The position numbers and the translations under genes were made by a program. A stretch of 64,000 nt of DNA from Vreelandella populi. GTDB lineage: Bacteria > Pseudomonadota > Gammaproteobacteria > Pseudomonadales > Halomonadaceae. The notes beneath the pieces are model-generated. The model saw only the letters and a list, made by a program, of their open reading frames with translations. It searched no databases and had not been told where the DNA came from. Of the stretch, positions 58,408 through 64,000 are shown one piece after another (position 1 is the first letter of the stretch; the number at the start of each line of letters is the position of its first letter). The stretch lies in the NCBI RefSeq assembly GCF_003989825.1, contig NZ_RZHE01000005.1, positions 18,565 to 82,564 of the forward strand, in the 5' to 3' direction.

Positions 58408-60132
58408 GTGGAACTGCTTTCCGGCGCAGACATGATTGCCCGCTTCTTAAAAGATGAGGGCGTTGAGTACATTTATGGTTATCCCGGCGGTGCGGCGTTG
58501 CATATTTATGATGCGCTGTTCCGCCAAGACAGCGTGAAGCATATTCTTGTGCGTCACGAGCAGGCAGCCACTCACGCAGCCGATGGTTACGCCCGTGCTT
58601 CGGGTAAACCCGGCGTGGTGCTGGTTACCTCGGGGCCCGGTGCTACCAATGCTGTTACCGGTATTGCTACCGCGTACATGGATTCGATTCCCATGGTGGT
58701 GCTATGTGGCCAGGTAGCGAGCCATCTGATCGGTGAAGACGCCTTCCAGGAAACCGATATCGTGGGCGTCACTCGCCCGATCGTGAAGCATAGCTTCTCG
58801 ATTCGCCACCCGTCTGAAATTCCAGAAGTGCTTAAAAAGGCATTTTACCTTGCCTCGACGGGGCGCCCTGGTCCGGTGGTGGTGGATATTCCCAAGGATA
58901 TGACCGCGCCCACCGAGCGTTACGAGTACATTTACCCGAAAAAGGTCAAGCTGCGCTCGTATAACCCGGTGACACGTGGCCATACCGGGCAGATCAAGAA
59001 AGCCGTCGAGCTAATGCTCAAAGCCAAGCGCCCGGTATTTTATACCGGTGGTGGTGTGGTGACCGGCAAGGCCAGCGAAGGTTTAACAGACCTGGTTAAA
59101 CGGCTGGGCTTCCCGATTACCACCACGCTGATGGGCATTGGTGCGTATCCGCAAAGTGATCGTCAAAGCCTTGGCTGGCTAGGCATGCATGGCTCCTATG
59201 AGTCGAATATGGCCATGCACCACGCTGATTTGATTATCGCCATTGGCGCCCGCTTCGATGACCGAGTCACCAACAACACGTCGAAGTTTTGCCCTACGGC
59301 AAAAATTATTCATGTCGACGTTGATCCTAGCTCGATCTCCAAAACCGTGCGTGCCGATGTGCCTATCGTAGGGCCTGCCGACAGCGTTATTAGCGAGATG
59401 ATCAGTCTGGTTCAGGGCCATCCTATTGCTCACCCCGAAGCGCTTGCTGAGTGGTGGGAAAAGATAGATGGCTGGCGCGCTGACCGCCATGGCAAGCTCT
59501 ATGAGCCGTCCAAACAGGGTGAGATGTTAAAGTCTCAAGAAGTGGTTGAAGCCCTATGCCGGGTAACGCGTGGTGAGGCTTATGTGACGACCGATGTGGG
59601 CCAGCACCAGATGTTCGCAGCCCAGTACTACAAGTTTGATAAGCCCAACCGTCTGATCACCTCGGGCGGACTTGGCACCATGGGCTTTGGTTTCCCGGCG
59701 GCGATGGGTATCAAACAAAACTTCCCGGATGACGATGTGGTCTGTGTTACCGGTGAAGGCAGCTTCCAGATGATGATGCAGGAACTCTCCACCTGTAAGC
59801 AGTACGGCGTGGGCGTCAAAATCCTCAATCTGAACAATGCCTCGCTAGGCATGGTGCGCCAGTGGCAGGACTTGAACTATAAGTCGCGCCATGCGCACTC
59901 TTATATGGAGTCGCTGCCTGACTTCCATATGCTGATTGAGGCTTACGGGTTTACCGCGATTACCGTCACTACCCAGGACGAGCTTGAACCGGCGCTTGAG
60001 CGTGCGTTTGCCGACAAGCACGAACTGGTATTCCTTGACGTGAAGGTGGATCCTTTTGAGCACGTCTATCCGATGCAGGTGCCGCTTGGCTCCATGCGCG
60101 ACATGCTGCTGTCTAAAACGGAGCGTACCTGA
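58408..60132 (+). CDS. ilvI: Acetolactate synthase large (catalytic) subunit
   Basis: This ThDP/FAD enzyme makes acetolactate and acetohydroxybutyrate, the first common step to valine, leucine and isoleucine. The 574-residue protein has IYGYPGGAALHIYDAL, the catalytic Glu51 in RHEQAATHAADGYARASG, and the ThDP motif starting GEGSFQMMMQEL at residue 449 and closing with NLNNASLGMV. The start is GTG at 58408, 7 bases after GGGGAG. Its TGA overlaps the ilvH ATG. The leader upstream is long and structured. Confidence 0.96.
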   Translation: MELLSGADMIARFLKDEGVEYIYGYPGGAALHIYDALFRQDSVKHILVRHEQAATHAADGYARASGKPGVVLVTSGPGATNAVTGIATAYMDSIPMVVLCGQVASHLIGEDAFQETDIVGVTRPIVKHSFSIRHPSEIPEVLKKAFYLASTGRPGPVVVDIPKDMTAPTERYEYIYPKKVKLRSYNPVTRGHTGQIKKAVELMLKAKRPVFYTGGGVVTGKASEGLTDLVKRLGFPITTTLMGIGAYPQSDRQSLGWLGMHGSYESNMAMHHADLIIAIGARFDDRVTNNTSKFCPTAKIIHVDVDPSSISKTVRADVPIVGPADSVISEMISLVQGHPIAHPEALAEWWEKIDGWRADRHGKLYEPSKQGEMLKSQEVVEALCRVTRGEAYVTTDVGQHQMFAAQYYKFDKPNRLITSGGLGTMGFGFPAAMGIKQNFPDDDVVCVTGEGSFQMMMQELSTCKQYGVGVKILNLNNASLGMVRQWQDLNYKSRHAHSYMESLPDFHMLIEAYGFTAITVTTQDELEPALERAFADKHELVFLDVKVDPFEHVYPMQVPLGSMRDMLLSKTERT

Positions 60133-60623
60133 TGCGACATATCATCTCGATTCTGTTGGAAAACGAACCGGGTGCCCTGTCACGTGTGGTCGGCCTGTTT
60201 TCTCAGCGCAATTTCAACATTGAAACGCTTAACGTAGCACCTACTGAAGACCCGTCGCTTTCGCGGTTGACGGTGACCACGGTAGGGGATGACCGAGTGA
60301 TCGAGCAGATTACCAAGCATCTTAATAAGCTGATCGATGTGGTGAAGCTTGTCGACCTGACCGAAGGTAATCACATTGAGCGCGAGCTGATGCTGGTGAA
60401 GGTCAAAGCACTGGGGGCTGCACGCGATGAAGTAAAACGCACCGTGGATATCTTCCGCGCGCAGATCGTCGACGTGACGCCGAGTCTTTATACCGTTCAG
60501 ATTACCGGCGACGCCGCCAAACTGGATGCTTTTCTGCAGGCCATGGCGCCCGTGGGCATTCTTGAAGTCGCGCGTACAGGGGTGTCCGGTATTGCACGTG
60601 GTGACAAGGTGCTGTCGCTTTAA
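60132..60623 (+). CDS. ilvH: Acetolactate synthase small (regulatory) subunit
   Basis: The 163-residue regulatory subunit activates IlvI and confers valine feedback inhibition. The N-terminal ACT domain reads ISILLENEPGALSRVVGLFS followed by RNFNIETLNVAPTED; the C-terminal ALS_ss domain follows (RELMLVKVKA). Length equals E. coli IlvH (163). It is coupled to ilvI by TGATG, so the two subunits are made together. Confidence 0.97.
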   Translation: MRHIISILLENEPGALSRVVGLFSQRNFNIETLNVAPTEDPSLSRLTVTTVGDDRVIEQITKHLNKLIDVVKLVDLTEGNHIERELMLVKVKALGAARDEVKRTVDIFRAQIVDVTPSLYTVQITGDAAKLDAFLQAMAPVGILEVARTGVSGIARGDKVLSL

Positions 60624-60656
60624 GGCATTGGGTAAAGGCACTTCCGGTTAGACCTT

Positions 60657-60689
60657 AAAGCACCGCCTTCTTACAGGCGGTGCTTTTTT
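60657..60689. terminator. Bidirectional terminator between ilvH and ilvY
   Basis: AAAGCACCGCC (60657-60667) pairs with GGCGGTGCTTT (60676-60686), followed by T residues. It lies between the convergent genes ilvH and ilvY. Confidence 0.92.
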
Positions 60690-60694
60690 AGGTA

Positions 60695-61582
60695 TTAACG
60701 CTCACTTATAGCGGCCCAGAGCGCTTCAATAATCGGATTTTTCAGGCGTCGGTTGAGAACGCACAGGCCCACATCGTAGTGAGGCAGTTCAGGTTTGACG
60801 TTCAGCACCCTGACGCGATTGGCCAGCGGGCTGTTATCCAGCACAATCTTGGGCACTACACCCACGCCGAAGCTCAATCCCACCATGCTGACGATGGCTT
60901 CGTGACCGGCCACCTGGGCATAGATTCGTGGCGTAACGCCCATCGCTTTAAACCACGTGTTGGCGTATTCCCGCGATAACCCCGCTTCTGAAAGTATCAT
61001 GGGAACCTGCTGCCACTGAGCAGCCGTTGAGCTTTCCGGGGTGGCGGGCAACCAGTCGCATGGCTCGTTAGGCGCGATAAACACCAGCGGGGAGCGGGTT
61101 AATGATTTAAACGCCAGTGCACTGGGCGGAATGCGCGGACGTGGCGTAATAGCCATATCATCGTCGCCATCTACGACTCTTTTCATCGCATCGGCCGGGT
61201 CGCCGGTATGCAGTTTTAACTCAATGCCTGGATGGCGGGTGCGGACATCGCTCAATAGTTCATACAGGAAGCTATAGCTTGCCGTCACCGAGCAGTAAAT
61301 GCTGATCTCGCCGCTTAACTGGGTAGCTGCGCTGGCAAGCGTGCGTTTAGTCATTTCCCAGTGCTCTAACGTTTCCCGCGCATAGCGCTGAAAGCTGAGA
61401 CCTTGGGGCGTCAACGTGACATGCCGGTTATCGCGCTCAAACAGGCTCGTGGCAAGCTCGTTTTCCAACTGCTGGATAGAGCGGCTAAGCGTAGACGGGC
61501 TAACATGGCTAAGCTCGCTGGCGCGGCCAAAGTGTAGCGTGTCGGAGAGCGTCACAAAGTGCTTGAGTAAGCGAAAGTCCAT
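60695..61582 (-). CDS. ilvY: LysR-type regulator IlvY
   Basis: This 295-residue LysR regulator closely follows E. coli IlvY along its length by eye: HFGRASELSHVSPSTLSR in the helix-turn-helix, LFERDNRHVTLTPQG, CSVTASYSFLYELL, LKLHTGDPADAMKRVVDGDDDMAI and GHEAIVSMVGLSFGVGVVP. It is divergent from ilvC across 185 bases, the same arrangement as in E. coli, where IlvY with acetolactate or acetohydroxybutyrate activates ilvC. The ribosome site at ATG 61582 is weak. Confidence 0.92.
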   Translation of the reverse strand: MDFRLLKHFVTLSDTLHFGRASELSHVSPSTLSRSIQQLENELATSLFERDNRHVTLTPQGLSFQRYARETLEHWEMTKRTLASAATQLSGEISIYCSVTASYSFLYELLSDVRTRHPGIELKLHTGDPADAMKRVVDGDDDMAITPRPRIPPSALAFKSLTRSPLVFIAPNEPCDWLPATPESSTAAQWQQVPMILSEAGLSREYANTWFKAMGVTPRIYAQVAGHEAIVSMVGLSFGVGVVPKIVLDNSPLANRVRVLNVKPELPHYDVGLCVLNRRLKNPIIEALWAAISER

Positions 61583-61595
61583 ATCATAGCCGTCG

Positions 61596-61641
61596 TTTCA
61601 ATATGTGAAATAGTGTATTGCAAATATAGCGTTTTACGCAA
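61596..61641. promoter_or_regulatory. Candidate IlvY operator region
   Basis: The ilvY-ilvC gap contains the 15-bp palindrome TTTCA-N5-TGAAA (61596-61610), a LysR T-N11-A type box, and about 8 bases on a second symmetric element with TTGC (61618-61621) and GCAA (61638-61641) ends and an inner GCG-TTTTA-CGC. Two adjacent sites fit the tandem operator layout expected of IlvY. The assignment is by position and symmetry only. Confidence 0.5.
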
Positions 61642-61728
61642 AGTGGCGGTTGGCGTAGAGTGACTCCAACGCCTTACCTAGCGCTGCACAAGACGGCGCA
61701 GGTGGCCATCAGCGCTGACACGCTTTAA

Positions 61729-62784
<1,056 letters not shown>

Positions 62785-62803
62785 GTAATAAGTGAGCTGA
62801 CTG

Positions 62804-62834
62804 AACGGGGTGCGCTTAGGCGCACCCCGTTTTG
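62804..62834 (+). terminator. Terminator after ilvC
   Basis: A 12-bp perfect stem, AACGGGGTGCGC (62804-62815) with GCGCACCCCGTT (62820-62831), loop TTAG, is followed by TTTG. A strong intrinsic terminator. Confidence 0.93.
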
Positions 62835-62957
62835 TTTACAGGCGCCACCAACCGACTCTTGTCACTTCCTGATGTAATTGGCTGGCTGAGTAAGGCTCAC
62901 CGTGTAGAATGAAAGTGTTCACTATTTATGTGATTTCATATCAAACGGATGACATCT

Positions 62958-63815
62958 ATGACTCAGGACGCTCGCGATCAAGAGCACGCCACAGCTCCCT
63001 TGCCGGAAACTCAGGATGACCACAGCCATGTGGGCAACGAGGATCTGGCTGCTGCTTTCTTACGTGATACAGAAGTCGTCGAAGAAGCTCTGGAGGATGG
63101 TAAGAAGATTCGGCGTAAGGGGATTTACCTGCTGCCCAATCTGTTTACAACGTCTGCTTTATTCTCGGGTTTCTTTGCCGTCGTGGCGGGTATCAACGGC
63201 GAATTTACGTCTGCTGCCGTCGCTATCTTTATTGCCATGGTGCTGGACGGCCTGGATGGCCGAGTTGCGCGCATGACTAACACCCAGAGCGCTTTTGGTG
63301 CCGAGTACGATAGTCTGGCCGATATGATTTCCTTTGGCATGGCGCCGGCGCTGGTGGCGTTTACCTGGATACTGCAGGATATCGGCAAGACCGGTTGGGT
63401 CGTGGCGTTTTTGTACGTCGCCTGCGCTGCACTTCGCTTGGCGCGATTCAATGTACAGATCGGCAGCACAGACAAGAAATGGTTTATTGGTCTGCCTAGC
63501 CCTTCGGCGGCAGCGGTAGTTGCGGCCAGTGTATGGACCTTCCATAGCTTCGATGCCGATGCGTTTGGCTTCAAGCTGTTGATGTTGGTGGTCGTGGCGG
63601 CAGCAGGCATTCTGATGGTCAGCAATATCCGTTACTACAGCTTTAAAGATCTCGACTTCAAAAAGCCTGTCCCCTTTGTCGTGTTACTGGCCGTTGTGCT
63701 GGGATTTGTCATGATCTCGGTTGAGCCGTCTGTAATGCTACTCTTACTGTTTGGTGCCTATGTGCTTTCAGGTCCTGTTTATGCGGTAATGCGCAAAGCC
63801 AGACCGAAGAGCTGA
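62958..63815 (+). CDS. pssA: CDP-diacylglycerol-serine O-phosphatidyltransferase PssA
   Basis: This membrane enzyme makes phosphatidylserine, the precursor of phosphatidylethanolamine. The CDP-alcohol phosphatidyltransferase motif D-G-x2-A-R-x8-G-x3-D-x3-D is complete in DGRVAR...GAEYDSLAD. The 285-residue protein has an acidic soluble N-terminus (about 60 residues) and some seven or eight hydrophobic segments. This is the integral-membrane type, not the E. coli PLD-like PssA. I chose ATG 62958 because GGA lies upstream; an in-frame ATG at 62949 adds three residues. Confidence 0.93.
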   Translation: MTQDARDQEHATAPLPETQDDHSHVGNEDLAAAFLRDTEVVEEALEDGKKIRRKGIYLLPNLFTTSALFSGFFAVVAGINGEFTSAAVAIFIAMVLDGLDGRVARMTNTQSAFGAEYDSLADMISFGMAPALVAFTWILQDIGKTGWVVAFLYVACAALRLARFNVQIGSTDKKWFIGLPSPSAAAVVAASVWTFHSFDADAFGFKLLMLVVVAAAGILMVSNIRYYSFKDLDFKKPVPFVVLLAVVLGFVMISVEPSVMLLLLFGAYVLSGPVYAVMRKARPKS

Positions 63816-63852
63816 AACTTTTTCGGTCTATTTTTAAAAAGGCCTTGCCAAG

Positions 63853-63889
63853 CCGGCAGCGAATCCGTAAAGTACGCATCCGCTGCCGG
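63853..63889. other. Long-stem hairpin downstream of pssA
   Basis: CCGGCAGCG (63853-63861) and CGCTGCCGG (63881-63889) form a perfect 9-bp stem with a 19-base loop, without a following T run. It may act as a factor-aided terminator or a stabilising 3' structure for pssA. Confidence 0.45.
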
Positions 63890-63991
63890 GGACGCCAAGC
63901 GTTACCAGCGGTGAATGAAGGTGAAAACCTTCGGATTATCAAGCGGTTGGATGTTTTGGATGTCGCACGTTTCACATCGAAAACAACGCCC

Positions 63992-63997
63992 TTGACA
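63992..63997 (+). promoter_or_regulatory. -35-like TTGACA at the right edge
   Basis: A perfect TTGACA lies 3 bases from the end of the window with no gene between it and pssA. It may be the -35 of a strong promoter whose remainder lies outside. In Pseudomonas aeruginosa an rRNA operon lies near pssA, so an rRNA promoter is one possibility; nothing here proves it. Confidence 0.2.
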
Positions 63998-64000
63998 ATC

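Overview
The window reads as chromosomal DNA of a GC-rich gammaproteobacterium, most plausibly Halomonadaceae (Halomonas-like). This rests on codon and base composition, on protein resemblance recognised by eye, and on gene order that recalls Pseudomonas (ribF-ileS-lspA-fkpB-ispH-minor pilins, and bamD/rluD-pgeF-clpB). No database search was possible, so the genus is an inference.

Layout. 0-9 kb: the tail of an upstream gene, then ribF, ileS, lspA, fkpB, ispH, four type IV minor pilin genes (pilE-, pilV-, pilW- and pilX-like, without pilY1) and trpS. 9.1-38.3 kb: a complete type VI secretion system (T6SS). hcp stands alone on the minus strand. Facing it across a 624-base AT-rich control region is a plus-strand run: tssB, C, E, F, G, tagH(fha), tssJ, K, L, clpV(tssH), vasH (sigma-54 activator), vasI, tssA, tssM, a GNAT-like gene, a PAAR gene, vgrG, a DUF4123 adaptor, a 1188-residue effector candidate with four hydrophobic segments, and a membrane protein that is the best immunity candidate. 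38.5-48.8 kb: an AI-2E/PerM-type membrane protein, a YeeE/YedE sulfur transporter, maeA, acnA (minus), trxB, a fimT/gspH pseudopilin (minus), thiO and a small PP0621-type protein (minus). 48.9-58 kb: nadE, a chemoreceptor (minus), bamD (minus), rluD, pgeF and clpB. 58-64 kb: a long hairpin-rich leader, ilvI-ilvH, ilvY (minus) divergent from ilvC, and pssA.

How parts work together. The T6SS locus encodes every core part: baseplate TssEFGK with TssA, sheath TssBC, tube Hcp, spike VgrG plus PAAR, membrane complex TssJLM and the recycling ATPase ClpV. It also encodes its own sigma-54 activator, and the hcp promoter region has the layout such an activator needs: a -24/-12 element, an IHF-like site, and three evenly spaced GCAA-N4-TTGC palindromes about 98-139 bases upstream of the predicted start. 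The vgrG-adaptor-effector-membrane protein genes overlap end to start and form a cargo module. ilvI, ilvH and ilvC, with the regulator gene ilvY, form a branched-chain amino acid block.

Most notable: the hcp control region; the effector/immunity module and its AT-richer DNA; the hairpin-rich ilvI leader; the loss of two of four zinc-ligand cysteines in IleS; and a type IV pilus locus that appears split by about 39 kb carrying the T6SS. I saw no tRNA, rRNA, CRISPR array, transposase or integrase.
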